Shown here piece by piece: positions 8,860 to 16,808 of a stretch of 64,000 bases of DNA. Below the pieces are notes generated by a model. That model was not told the DNA's origin. It made no database searches and saw only the letters and a list, made by a program, of their open reading frames with translations. Numbering within the stretch: position 1 is the stretch's first letter; each line of letters starts with the position of its first letter. Source of the stretch: Bacillus sp. UNC438CL73TsuS30 (lineage in GTDB: Bacteria > Bacillota > Bacilli > Bacillales > Cytobacillaceae); assembly GCF_000482325.1 (NCBI RefSeq), contig NZ_KI535295.1, positions 1,357,999 through 1,421,998 on the forward strand. The letters run 5' to 3'. The position numbers were made by a program, and so were the translations under genes.

Positions 8860-9312
8860 ATGAATCCTAGTCATCTACATCTGTACTATAACATTCCATA
8901 TAGTCAAGATGCTTATCTATCTGCATCTCCATTCCAAACAGATTACTATTCGCCCCTTGATCCAAGACAATTTGGCGTGACTCAGCCTCCAACTGCACCG
9001 CCACCTAGTCATCATGTTCCGCCTGGACCGCCACCTGGTCATCATGATCCAGAAGCTGGACCACCAACATCGCCACCGCCATCAGTTGTTCCTCAACAAA
9101 TGCACCAAGCAGGAGCATATGCGGTAGACCCCGGCAGTATGATTAGTTGTTTACACAGATACACGTATGTATGGCTAAGAGGTCGTGAGCAATTTTGGTT
9201 CTATCCAACATTTATTGGTCGAAACTCTGTTTCAGGATATCGCTGGACTGGACATAGATGGGTTAATTACGGTATTAGCCTTAGACAAATTCAATCGTTT
9301 ACTTGCGTTTAA
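8860..9312 (+). CDS. proline/histidine-rich protein with conserved aromatic C-terminal domain, spore-surface-like
   Basis: A 150-residue protein. Residues about 40-80 are a low-complexity Pro/His/Gly region (APPPSHHVPPGPPPGHH). The last 60 residues form a compact Trp/Tyr-rich domain: CLHRYTYVWLRGREQFWFY then a GRNSVSGYRW motif, ending RQIQSFTC. Similar domains occur in uncharacterised spore-forming Bacillus proteins, so a spore-coat or exosporium role is a reasonable inference. ATG 8860 has AAGGAG eight bases upstream. There is no signal peptide. Confidence 0.7.
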   Translation: MNPSHLHLYYNIPYSQDAYLSASPFQTDYYSPLDPRQFGVTQPPTAPPPSHHVPPGPPPGHHDPEAGPPTSPPPSVVPQQMHQAGAYAVDPGSMISCLHRYTYVWLRGREQFWFYPTFIGRNSVSGYRWTGHRWVNYGISLRQIQSFTCV

Positions 9313-9440
9313 TAAGGTTTTGTAATTGAATTCAAACCAGCTTGTGTAGGGAAGGAATAAAGCCCAATAAAACAATTAATCTTATTTCAACTAAAGTAGA
9401 TATAGTCTATCTCAAAACAAAACAGATGTTGTAAAATTGC

Positions 9441-9528
9441 ACTTACAATAAATGGTGCAAAAGCTTAAAAATCCAGCTGCCATCATGGTGGCTTTTTCTT
9501 ATAGCACTAACTAGCAGTTTAATTGAAC
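9441..9528 (+). repeat. R1 intergenic repeat, copy 4
   Basis: AATGGTGCAAAAGCTTAAAA, hairpin CAGCTGCC...GGTGGCTTTTTCTT, and right end ACTAACTAGCAGTTTAATTG. It follows the Pro/His-rich gene. Confidence 0.75.
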
Positions 9529-9592
9529 AATCTGCAATAGCTATTCATCAATCAGACCTTTTTGCAACATTTACATTGAACAGAGCCTGAAA

Positions 9593-9907
9593 TTAAATTT
9601 CTATCCCGTTTTCTATATAGATTGTGTTTTGTAATCCGGTATGTTTTACCACATATTCAAATATATTTTTTGCTGTGTCTCTGATTATCTCGCTTAGACC
9701 TAAGTTATCAAAAACGCGTGCATAGCAGCGGATAATCAACGTATCATTTTCTTCTAACAGATGATAATAGACGGTTTCCTTATGTATTTTTGAAAAACTG
9801 TTAATAAATAGATATTCATCTGTTGGTTCGATTCCTTTTAACAGAAGTTCCTTTTGAACGATTCGTTTTATATCAGCGATTTGATTCTGTGATAAATTTA
9901 TTCTCAT
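9593..9907 (-). CDS. conserved hypothetical protein (104 aa)
   Basis: The protein is not assigned to a named family. It is a soluble, mixed alpha/beta 104-residue product, with an N-terminal helix NQIADIKRIVQKELLLKG and a central strand pair YYHLLEENDTLIIRCYARVF. The ribosome-binding site is weak (GGTGGGCTGG before the ATG). It lies alone between R1 copy 4 and the GNAT gene at 10228. A partial R1-like right end is visible at 10005-10038. Confidence 0.55.
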   Translation of the reverse strand: MRINLSQNQIADIKRIVQKELLLKGIEPTDEYLFINSFSKIHKETVYYHLLEENDTLIIRCYARVFDNLGLSEIIRDTAKNIFEYVVKHTGLQNTIYIENGIEI

Positions 9908-10227
9908 ACCAGCCCACCAGCCTATTTATTTATCAGCATTTCACATTTTTATTATACGAAAAACGAGATTATCTGTCACAAAAGAATTGGATTGCAGCAA
10001 TAATCCCAATTTAACTGGACAGGATAGTTAGAGAAGAATACATCGATAAGTGACCAAGTTGACAATAGTATCATTGGAATCTATATTCAATAAACATAAA
10101 GTTAACGTAATGTTTATAGTGGTGATATTTTATAGATAAACGCATGCGAATTGGGGAACCTTAATTGGGGACATTTTTGCTACTATCGGAGAGGTTCATT
10201 AATAAAACGAGGTTAGAGGAGGTTAAA

Positions 10228-10782
10228 ATGGAGAAACAGGCTGATTTATTTCATTCATTGGAGGGGGAAAGAATCTATTTCAAAGCCCTTAGGGTAGAGG
10301 ATGTTCAAGAAATACATCATTTTGCATCAGATCAACAAGTTTCACGATTTATTGGCTGGAATTTGATGAATAGTTTAGAGGAATCTCGTCAGCACATTGA
10401 AGTAATGTTAAACCGTGAGTCGGTAGGTACTCATTTATATTCCTCCATCGTTGAAAAATTAACACAAGCAATAATAGGGACAGCCATGATTTTCAATTTT
10501 GACAAGGAAGCAAACAAAGCTGAAATTGGTTATGTGTTACATAAACAATATTGGGGTAAGGGGTATGGCACAGAGATTGTTGCATTGATGAGTGATTTTG
10601 CATTTAAATCACTTAATCTTCATAAACTCCATGCCATGGTCGTTCATGCCAATATTGGCTCTGCACGGATACTTGAAAAGAATAGATATGAGTTAGAAGG
10701 AAGATTAAAGGACCACTATTTTATAGAGGGTAAGTATTATGATGCATTACTTTTCGGCAAAATTACAAACATGGAAACTTAG
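10228..10782 (+). CDS. RimJ/RimL-type GNAT N-acetyltransferase
   Basis: A 184-residue GNAT acetyltransferase of the RimJ/RimL (Acetyltransf_3) group, which modifies protein N-termini or small molecules. It shows an N-terminal ERIYFKALRVEDVQEI, then acetyl-CoA motif A as GYVLHKQYWGKGYGTEIVALM, and a C-terminal VHANIGSARILEKNRYELEGRLKD, all hallmarks of this group. The longest frame starts at 10165, but GAGGAGG precedes ATG 10228 by six bases. It is convergent with the permease operon. Confidence 0.87.
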   Translation: MEKQADLFHSLEGERIYFKALRVEDVQEIHHFASDQQVSRFIGWNLMNSLEESRQHIEVMLNRESVGTHLYSSIVEKLTQAIIGTAMIFNFDKEANKAEIGYVLHKQYWGKGYGTEIVALMSDFAFKSLNLHKLHAMVVHANIGSARILEKNRYELEGRLKDHYFIEGKYYDALLFGKITNMET

Positions 10783-10902
10783 CTTTCCTATGGGATAAAA
10801 TGAAGATCTTTGTTGACCATGATGTCAATAAAATATAGTCCGTTGTAGGTGCTGTCACAATATAATCTGTGATTGAGTGGCTAAAGATGTATCGATCTAA
10901 AT

Positions 10903-11430
10903 CTAAACGTCTTTAGTTCTATCATACTTTAATAATTGTCGATGCTTATAAAATTTCTCAAAAATAATACCTATTAAATAGAAAAATAACAAACCAAAAC
11001 AAATGTGAATGAGTGAAAATTTAACTCCAAATGAAGCAAATTCATATACAATAACCGGTAATTTTGCAGTTGTCCAAACTCCTAAAAAAAATACAATATA
11101 GCGCATGCTTGCTCCTTTTTTTAATAATAGTGCCGCAATTGGAAAAGCTACGTAGAGAGGTCCAGCTGCAATTACTCCTAATAATAGGGAGAACAAAATG
11201 CCATAGATGCCGGATTATTCTCCCATATATCTTATAAGTGTTTCTTTCTCCACCCATTTGTCAAGTAAACCTACAAATAGTAAGACAGGAGGGAGTAGAA
11301 ACAGCATATCTAAAATGCTTTTTCCAGTTAATTGAAATGCGTTCCATCCCACCGATTGGTTTATAAAAGTAAGGATAATGAGCCCAAATAATAAAATGAA
11401 AAAGAAACGATACCTTTTTAATTCATTCAT
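10903..11430 (-). pseudogene. permease (second subunit), interrupted by one in-frame TAA
   Basis: Two open stretches in the same frame, 11430-11218 and 11214-10903, together make a 175-residue membrane protein with the permease pattern VLLFVGLLDKWVEKETLIRYMGE, then a TAA at 11215-11217, then SGIYGILFSLLLGVIAAGPLY. The sequence reads through smoothly, so a single substitution probably created the stop. The ATG overlaps the stop of the upstream permease gene (ATGA), as in a paired two-gene permease operon. The GAGPLY-like segment recalls predicted permeases of the DUF318/ArsP-like group. Readthrough or a sequencing error cannot be excluded. Confidence 0.75.
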
Positions 11431-11909
11431 CCCATCACCACCCAAATAATATATGAAAATAGTAGAGACATTACTACTGCAGATACATTGCGAGAATAGG
11501 CAAAGCTTCGTCCAAATATCTTTTGTTCCATTGGTAAAGTTGTGATTCCTACGGACATTAATGTAGACATTAATACAGCTACTTGAGGGAGTCCTGCACC
11601 ATTTTGGACTAATGTGTGTCCAAGAGGAAATACAACAAAGCTTGGAACTAGTGCAATAGAACCAATTAATGCTGAATAAACAATACCTGTCAATCCAGAT
11701 TTTTCTCCAATGATTGAAGAAATTAAGGATGGAGTTAATATAGATAGTGATAGCCCAACGAAAAGCATAATGGATAACATGTCAGGTATAATATTACGAA
11801 AGCTTTTCCATGACTTTAATAGAGCATCTCTAGTTTTATTTCGATCTTTTATAAAAGAAATACTGAGAAGAATAATAGCCATAGCGTAAAGAATAGCACC
11901 ATTAATCAT
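11427..11909 (-). CDS. permease, first subunit
   Basis: A 160-residue membrane protein with four to five helices. The central motif MLSIMLFVGLSLSILTP and the SFVVFPLGHTLVQNGAG segment fit small predicted permeases that occur as adjacent paired genes. The substrate is unknown. AAGGAG lies seven bases before the ATG. It overlaps the PadR gene upstream by 8 bases and the second permease downstream by 4 bases (ATGA), so all three are one operon. Its presumed partner carries a premature stop, so the transporter may be non-functional. Confidence 0.75.
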   Translation of the reverse strand: MINGAILYAMAIILLSISFIKDRNKTRDALLKSWKSFRNIIPDMLSIMLFVGLSLSILTPSLISSIIGEKSGLTGIVYSALIGSIALVPSFVVFPLGHTLVQNGAGLPQVAVLMSTLMSVGITTLPMEQKIFGRSFAYSRNVSAVVMSLLFSYIIWVVMG

Positions 11910-12243
11910 GATTAGACTCCTTCCATTCTTTGTATTTATTTAAGAAAAATGATAAGTTCTTCATTTTTTCTTCTATATCTATTTTAAAATCTTCTAATTT
12001 TCTTTTTCCACCTGTAGTAATTTTGTACATTTTTATCAGCTTCTCTTGATTAGATGTGTCCAAATAAGACTCAACAGCACCTTCTTTCTCTAATGTTTTT
12101 AATGTGCGATAAAGAATGGCACTATCAATTGGATTGAGGGGAAGCTCTTCTTCACATTTCTGCAGGAGTTTCCCTCCATAGCTATCTCCCTCTGTTAAAA
12201 ACAGCAAAAGAAATGCACCTGTATGTCTCCCTGTATGTTTCAT
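11902..12243 (-). CDS. PadR-family transcriptional regulator
   Basis: A 113-residue PadR-type winged-helix repressor. The features GAFLLLFLTEGDSYGGKLLQ, then LYRTLKTLEKEGAVES (recognition helix and wing) and a YKITTGGKRKLEDF stretch are diagnostic. A short C-terminal helix follows for dimerisation. GGAGG lies upstream of the ATG. It is the first gene of the permease operon and probably represses it, since two palindromes sit just upstream (12290-12321). Confidence 0.9.
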   Translation of the reverse strand: MKHTGRHTGAFLLLFLTEGDSYGGKLLQKCEEELPLNPIDSAILYRTLKTLEKEGAVESYLDTSNQEKLIKMYKITTGGKRKLEDFKIDIEEKMKNLSFFLNKYKEWKESNHD

Positions 12244-12289
12244 AAAATATATAACCTCCAGTTTAAATGTGAATTTTTGGTAATTTCTT

Positions 12290-12321
12290 ACTGTTAATAA
12301 CAGTATACTGTTATTAGCAGT
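12290..12321. promoter_or_regulatory. two adjacent palindromes, likely PadR operator
   Basis: ACTGTTAATAACAGT (12290-12304) is a perfect palindrome around a central base, and ACTGTTATTAGCAGT (12307-12321) is a near copy. They lie 47-78 bases upstream of the padR start. Autoregulatory inverted repeats in this position are usual for PadR proteins. Binding is inferred. Confidence 0.65.
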
Positions 12322-12509
12322 AATATGTCACCAACAGAATGCCTTTTTTAAGAATTTTTTGTTCAATTTTTCAGTTTCAGCTTATTTAGGGTTAGTTGGA
12401 TGGTAGCTTAATAAAAGAATTACAGTCCCATCTCATGTGATGGCGGAACGAGCGGGGATATTGTTAAAAGGAATCCATAGATATCACCTATGACATAAAT
12501 GTACGTCAT

Positions 12510-12980
12510 TTGCATGCATTAGAGATTGCGCATCTATACGATAATATTGAAAATAATGTAACCAGCAAAGCACTTATTATGGCGTTTGCACAAGTGGCAA
12601 AAGATGAGGAGGTTCGGAAACTATTCGAATGGGGGCGGGAATTGACATCTGAAAATGTCCAAGGGTCTATGCAGAAACTTCACAAAGAAAATTTGCCTAC
12701 ACCTTCTTTCCTGGACGATTTAGTAACAACATCCACTTTTTCTCCCTTTTCTGATAAGATCATGCTATTCCATAAAATGGACATGTTTGCCATGAAAATA
12801 AGGGCATTTGGAAATGCGGTAGCGGTAGATGGTAGGCATGATATAGCGTTCATGTATACAACCGATTTAATGAAAATTGGAAAGTTTGTAGATAATGCAG
12901 CAAAATTAATGGTTAAGAAGGGGTGGATGGAACAGCCGCCTATGTCAGTAGAAAGGGGAAAATTGTCTTCTGAATCATAA
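12510..12980 (+). pseudogene. DUF3231 protein, only the C-terminal domain left
   Basis: A 156-residue frame matches the second DUF3231 domain: ALEIAHLYDNIENN, then PFSDKIMLFHKMDMFAMKIRAFGNAVA and a terminal VKKGWMEQPP. Full-length Bacillus DUF3231 proteins usually have two such domains (over 300 residues). The frame stays open upstream to about 12468 without a good start or ribosome-binding site; a TTG at 12510 is the only candidate. It is therefore probably 5'-truncated, although expression of the single domain is possible. A smaller DUF3231 relic is at 26910-27019. Confidence 0.65.
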
Positions 12981-13006
12981 TATGAAGTCATAGTTCAAAA
13001 AGTAAG

Positions 13007-13035
13007 GCCCTCGAATTCAACAGAGCTCCGAGGGC
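13007..13035. terminator. terminator hairpin
   Basis: GCCCTCG (13007-13013) pairs with CGAGGGC (13029-13035). It sits between the convergent DUF3231 remnant and the small gene at 13114, and may serve both. Confidence 0.6.
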
Positions 13036-13113
13036 GTTATACAACAACGTATTAACTTTTATGATACATTCGCTTACTCAATTTTTTAAATTTATAAATC
13101 GTGGTTAAGAATC

Positions 13114-13269
13114 CTAAACAGCAGCGATGAAGCAAGAATCGTTGAAATAGATAACCTCTGAAAGGATTTTGTTACCCTGAATTTTCTCGAAAGTTTCTCT
13201 TGCTTCTCTTTCTGTGTCAAACTCAAACATTCTAGTATGTTCTTTTGAATGGACAGTTATTACCCACAT
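13114..13269 (-). CDS. small conserved hypothetical protein (51 aa)
   Basis: A 51-residue protein beginning MWVITVHSKEHTRMFEF and containing a helix TEREARETFEKIQG, which looks like a small alpha/beta protein. The longest frame starts at 13377, but TTGGGGGA precedes ATG 13269. No named family is assigned and the function is unknown. It shares the terminator hairpin at 13007-13035 with its convergent neighbour. Confidence 0.55.
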   Translation of the reverse strand: MWVITVHSKEHTRMFEFDTEREARETFEKIQGNKILSEVIYFNDSCFIAAV

Positions 13270-13565
13270 TAAAAAAATCCCCCAATTAAAAGATAAATTT
13301 ATACCCCTGTGTACTGTGAATGGATAAGTGACTAAAGAAGCGATTGAAGTGAATAGGAGTATGGTTAACTCTAACAAGGACGATTATAACATCCTCATAT
13401 CGTTATGCCGAGTGTAATTGTTACAATTTATTGACATTTTTTATATTTCAAGATTCATATTTTTACCTATATTCCCCATACGGGAGCAGAAGAATGTTAT
13501 TCCACAATTGGGCCAGAATGTGGAATAACATAATAAATTGTGTCGGGAAGATTTTGAAGAAATTT

Positions 13566-13594
13566 AGTTAAGCTAACGGGGCAGTTGAAGAAGG
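13566..13594 (+). repeat. R1 right-end fragment
   Basis: TTAAGCTAACGGGGCAGTTG then AAGAAGG, the characteristic right end of R1, without the hairpin. The surrounding 13378-13683 region shows no gene. Confidence 0.6.
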
Positions 13595-13683
13595 AATTGG
13601 GGTTTTATGGTAAAATATTATCATTACTTTTTCTTTGTTACAGGTGATGTTTAGATTGAAAAACATTAGGGGGCTTAGTTGTT

Positions 13684-13848
13684 GTGGGGAAAATTAAAAA
13701 TATGACTCTAACGATTTTTCTGTCTCTATTCTTACTTATATTTCTCACTGTGTTTATATACATAATGTATAGTTCGGGAGCCAGTCCATTAATAATTTTA
13801 GGCGTTTTAATTTTGGGCATAATTCTTTTTTATCTTGGACTTATGTAG
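13684..13848 (+). CDS. small two-helix membrane protein (54 aa)
   Basis: GTG 13684 opens a 54-residue frame: VGKIKNMTLTIFLSLFLLI, then a second hydrophobic segment with ILGVLILGIILFYLGLM at the end. AGGGGG lies about nine bases upstream. ATG 13702 is an internal alternative. The two-helix hairpin has no recognisable family. It is 38 bases before the hydrolase gene and could be cotranscribed. Confidence 0.55.
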   Translation: MGKIKNMTLTIFLSLFLLIFLTVFIYIMYSSGASPLIILGVLILGIILFYLGLM

Positions 13849-13886
13849 ATTTCTGTAGAATATTAAAAGTTTCGGAGGGGAAATTG

Positions 13887-14534
13887 ATGAACGTAAATAA
13901 AAAGGAGATACAAACAAACGACAAAGCGATTAGTTACACACATATAGAAACAGGTTCCAAAACGATTTGCTTTATGTTTTCAGGTTCAGGTTACAATTAC
14001 GATAAGCCCCTATTTTATTATGCAACTATGACGATGCTTCAAAACAAAATTGATATTGTTCATATCCATTACTCCTATGAAGAACATTTCTTAAAAAAAT
14101 CTCTTGAAGAAGTATCCAAAACAATGGTGGATGATATTAACCCTATAATTTCGGAAGTCCTTAAAAACGGTCAATACAGCGAAAAGATTTTTTTAGGAAA
14201 ATCGCTTGGAACAATTCCGATTGCTAATGACCTTATGAAAAGAGATGAATTTTTAAATGCCACAATGATTTTACTCACTCCTCTGTTAAAGTTTGACTTG
14301 ATTTTTGATGCAATTTTGAATAGTGAACATCAAGGGTTATTAATTATCGGGGATAATGACCCTCATTACAATATCGATCAAATTGAGGAATTAAGTAAAT
14401 CAAATTTACAGATAGAGGTTATTCAAAATGCAAATCATCACTTGGACATCGGAGAATTTGAGACAACAAATTCCATTTTCGCTTTATCAAGGGTGATGGA
14501 AAAACTCCTAGAAACTGTTAGTCCCGAAAAGTAA
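13887..14534 (+). CDS. alpha/beta hydrolase-fold protein
   Basis: A 215-residue alpha/beta hydrolase. The nucleophile elbow GKSLG (about residues 106-110), an acidic residue in IIGDNDPHYN, and a histidine in NANHHLDIG form a plausible Ser-Asp-His triad. The N-terminal strand FMFSGSGYNYDKPLFYY would supply the oxyanion hole. The substrate is unknown. GGAGGGG lies before both TTG 13884 and ATG 13887; ATG is preferred. It is followed by R1 copy at 14565. Confidence 0.8.
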   Translation: MNVNKKEIQTNDKAISYTHIETGSKTICFMFSGSGYNYDKPLFYYATMTMLQNKIDIVHIHYSYEEHFLKKSLEEVSKTMVDDINPIISEVLKNGQYSEKIFLGKSLGTIPIANDLMKRDEFLNATMILLTPLLKFDLIFDAILNSEHQGLLIIGDNDPHYNIDQIEELSKSNLQIEVIQNANHHLDIGEFETTNSIFALSRVMEKLLETVSPEK

Positions 14535-14564
14535 TGTTTTGCGAGGCACATTGTGAAGAAATAT

Positions 14565-14660
14565 ACTTAAACTAACGGGTGCTTGAGTTTAAGAGCGGAA
14601 GCTGTCATTGAGGCAGCTTTTCTTATTTCATTAAAGGGGAGTTTAGTTGAATAAGAGGAA
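14565..14660 (+). repeat. R1 intergenic repeat, near-consensus copy
   Basis: Left end TTAAACTAACGGGTGCTTGA, hairpin AGCTGTC...GGCAGCTTTTCTTA, and right end AGGGGAGTTTAGTTGAAT. This copy shows the imperfect terminal inverted repeats (TTAAACTAA versus TTCAACTAAAC) most clearly. It lies between the hydrolase and Nudix genes. Confidence 0.85.
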
Positions 14661-14720
14661 GTTTAATTTTTATATAAAGTAAGGTAAAATTAGGTAAAAT
14701 CAATTGGTGGTGAATAATGA

Positions 14721-15338
14721 TTGGAACCTAAATGGTTAGAATGGGCAAAACAGCTTCAATCTATTGCACAAGCAGGGCTAACTTATTCTAAAGATGTTTA
14801 TGACTTGGAAAGATTTGAATTAATTAGAAATATTAGTGTTGAGATTTTGACACAGCATACAAATATGGACAATAAAATTATAAAAGAACTATTTGCAAAT
14901 GAAACAGGGTATGCAACCCCTAAAGTTGATATTAGGGCTGTTGTATTTAGAGCAAATAAAATATTAATGGTGAGAGAAACCAATGATGGAGATTGGTCGT
15001 TACCTGGAGGTTGGGGCGATATTGGATTAACTCCAAGTGAAGTTGCAGTCAAGGAAGTAAAAGAAGAATCAGGGTTTGATGTCAAAGCGATAAAATTAAT
15101 AGCAGTACTCGATAAGAAATGCCATCCTCATCCACCTTCTCCATATCACGTTTATAAAATGTTTATCCAATGTGAAATCATTGGCGGGCAACCAAAAGAA
15201 GGTATTGAAACAGATGCAGTGGAATTTTTCGCGGAAAATGAACTACCACCTTTATCGATAGCTAGAAATACAGAATCACAAATTCAACTAGCATTTAAAC
15301 ATTTGCATAATCCACAAGAACCTGTATATTTTGATTGA
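14721..15338 (+). CDS. NUDIX hydrolase with N-terminal helical domain
   Basis: A 205-residue Nudix hydrolase, expected to cleave a nucleoside diphosphate linked to another group. The Nudix box is GGWGDIGLTPSEVAVKEVKEE followed by SGF near residues 95-118, with Lys in place of the usual Arg of the REUXEE core. The N-terminal 65 residues (EPKWLEWAKQLQSIAQAGL) match the helical domain found in Bacillus ADP-ribose/CDP-choline-type enzymes of this group. The start is TTG at 14721 after GGTGGTG. It is bracketed by R1 copies on both sides. Confidence 0.88.
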   Translation: MEPKWLEWAKQLQSIAQAGLTYSKDVYDLERFELIRNISVEILTQHTNMDNKIIKELFANETGYATPKVDIRAVVFRANKILMVRETNDGDWSLPGGWGDIGLTPSEVAVKEVKEESGFDVKAIKLIAVLDKKCHPHPPSPYHVYKMFIQCEIIGGQPKEGIETDAVEFFAENELPPLSIARNTESQIQLAFKHLHNPQEPVYFD

Positions 15339-15365
15339 TACTCCAAGTTTAATGCCCCCAAGTTG

Positions 15366-15452
15366 TTCAACGATCGGGTGCAAGAGTTGAAGATCCAGCT
15401 GCCATTTAGGCGGCTTTTCTTATTGGATTAACGAACAGTGTAGGTGAAAACC
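15366..15452 (+). repeat. R1 intergenic repeat
   Basis: CGATCGGGTGCAAGAGTTGA, hairpin CAGCTGCC...GGCGGCTTTTCTTA, right end GGATTAACGAACAGTG. It lies between the Nudix and BstA genes. Confidence 0.8.
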
Positions 15453-15558
15453 TATATAGGTAAAGGATTTAAAGGAAATGATGTAGAATTACATATTTTT
15501 AAACATTTCATTTAATTAGCAAAAAAATTTACATGGCACTTTATAGGAGGAAGAGTAG

Positions 15559-16077
15559 ATGGATATGAAATATCCAATTGGAAAATTTCAATTTAATGGT
15601 GAGATTACTAACAACATTACAAAGGATTGGATAAATGAGATTGAAAGTTTACCAAGATTATTAAGAGATGCTGTAAAAGACTTAGATTATGAACAGCTTG
15701 ATACACCTTATCGTTCAGGAGGGTGGACTGTTCGACAAGTAATACATCACCTTGCGGATAGTCATATGAATGCCTATGTTCGCTTTAAATTGGCTCTTAC
15801 AGAAGAAAAGCCTGTAATTAAGCCCTACGAAGAAACTAAATGGGCGGAACTTTCTGATTATAAATTACCAATTGATATTTCACTATCTCTTCTAGATACA
15901 TTACACCAACGCTGGACAAACCTTTTACGAAGTCTAAGTCCAGCTGATATGGATAAGACATTTATCCACCCAGATTCGGGTGAAGTTTCAATAGGTAAAA
16001 ATATAGGAATCTACGCTTGGCACGGGCGACATCATCTTGCACATATTACTTCTTTGTGTAATCGTAAGGGCTGGTAA
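15559..16077 (+). CDS. bstA: DinB/YfiT-family metal-dependent transferase (bacillithiol transferase-like)
   Basis: A 172-residue DinB-superfamily four-helix protein closely matching YfiT/BstA, which transfers bacillithiol to electrophiles. The metal-binding histidines appear in the family positions: [13 protein letters not shown] (about residues 65-77) and [10 protein letters not shown] (about 153-162). AGGAGG lies seven bases before the ATG. It sits between R1 copies. Its last 24 codons and the following R1 start recur at 27085-27200. Confidence 0.85.
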   Translation: MDMKYPIGKFQFNGEITNNITKDWINEIESLPRLLRDAVKDLDYEQLDTPYRSGGWTVRQVIHHLADSHMNAYVRFKLALTEEKPVIKPYEETKWAELSDYKLPIDISLSLLDTLHQRWTNLLRSLSPADMDKTFIHPDSGEVSIGKNIGIYAWHGRHHLAHITSLCNRKGW

Positions 16078-16095
16078 TGGACTTTATGAACGATT

Positions 16096-16188
16096 ACACT
16101 TAAAGTACGGGTGCAAGAGTTGAAGATATGAGCTGTCGTTTGACAGCTTTTCTTTTTGTGCTACCGTGGCAGAATAGGTGAAGAAGAG
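16096..16188 (+). repeat. R1 intergenic repeat
   Basis: ACTTAAAGTACGGGTGCAAG, hairpin AGCTGTCGTTTGACAGCT then TTTCTTTTT, right end CCGTGGCAGAATAGGTGAAG. It directly follows bstA and shares its left end with the duplicate at 27172. Confidence 0.85.
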
Positions 16189-16225
16189 ATGATATTACTC
16201 AGCTATATAAATATAGAAAAAAAAA

Positions 16226-16252
16226 TCCATCCTCACGACTCATAAGGATGGG
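16226..16252 (-). terminator. terminator for the minus-strand gene at 16310
   Basis: CCATCCT/AGGATGG stem; on the minus strand it is followed by nine T residues. Confidence 0.7.
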
Positions 16253-16309
16253 TGAAACCAGTGCCAAATTTATAATATAATTCCCTTGATCATTTTTCAC
16301 ATTTAATTT

Positions 16310-16489
16310 TTACTTAGTTTCTTTTTTCCGTGATTTTATACATGATATAGACACCCATATTGATAAAACAATGGATAGGACTCCAGTAAATTCATAACTT
16401 AACCGATAAATAGGGTTTATAAATAATTCATAGGTACCATATAAAAAACCTAAACAAATGAAAATAAGGTCTATTATTGAAATCTTCAT
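16310..16489 (-). CDS. small two-helix membrane protein (59 aa)
   Basis: A 59-residue protein MKISIIDLIFICLGFLYG... with two hydrophobic segments and a basic C-terminus SCIKSRKKETK. The longest frame begins at 16579, but AAGGAG seven bases before ATG 16489 sets the start. Its own terminator follows at 16226-16252. No family is recognised. Confidence 0.55.
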   Translation of the reverse strand: MKISIIDLIFICLGFLYGTYELFINPIYRLSYEFTGVLSIVLSIWVSISCIKSRKKETK

Positions 16490-16654
16490 TTTCAGCTCCT
16501 TAACTTTTAAGCCTTTACCATAACCTACCATATTATCCGATAAATAATTTAAATTTGTGACCGTAAAATTTGAATCCAAGTTCTTTTAGAAAAATTCTTC
16601 ATTATATGTCCAACCAAATCTTTATATATTTGCATTTTCTATTCAACCAGTCAT

Positions 16655-16700
16655 TTTAACAGTTTTTCTTATGCACTAAAGTGGCAGTCTGGTTTAAGTG
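16655..16700 (+). repeat. R1 fragment (hairpin tail and right end)
   Basis: AACAGTTTTTCTTATG and CACTAAAGTGGCAGTCTGG resemble the R1 T-rich tail and right end. The left half is missing. Confidence 0.45.
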
Positions 16701-16808
16701 TAATCTTTCACCTTCTATAAAAGCTCTTAACAATGGCTTTTCGCTTTTGACAATTAAAAGGGGGGGGCTTATAAAAAAGGAACCGCTTTTGCGATTCCCA
16801 AGGACTTT

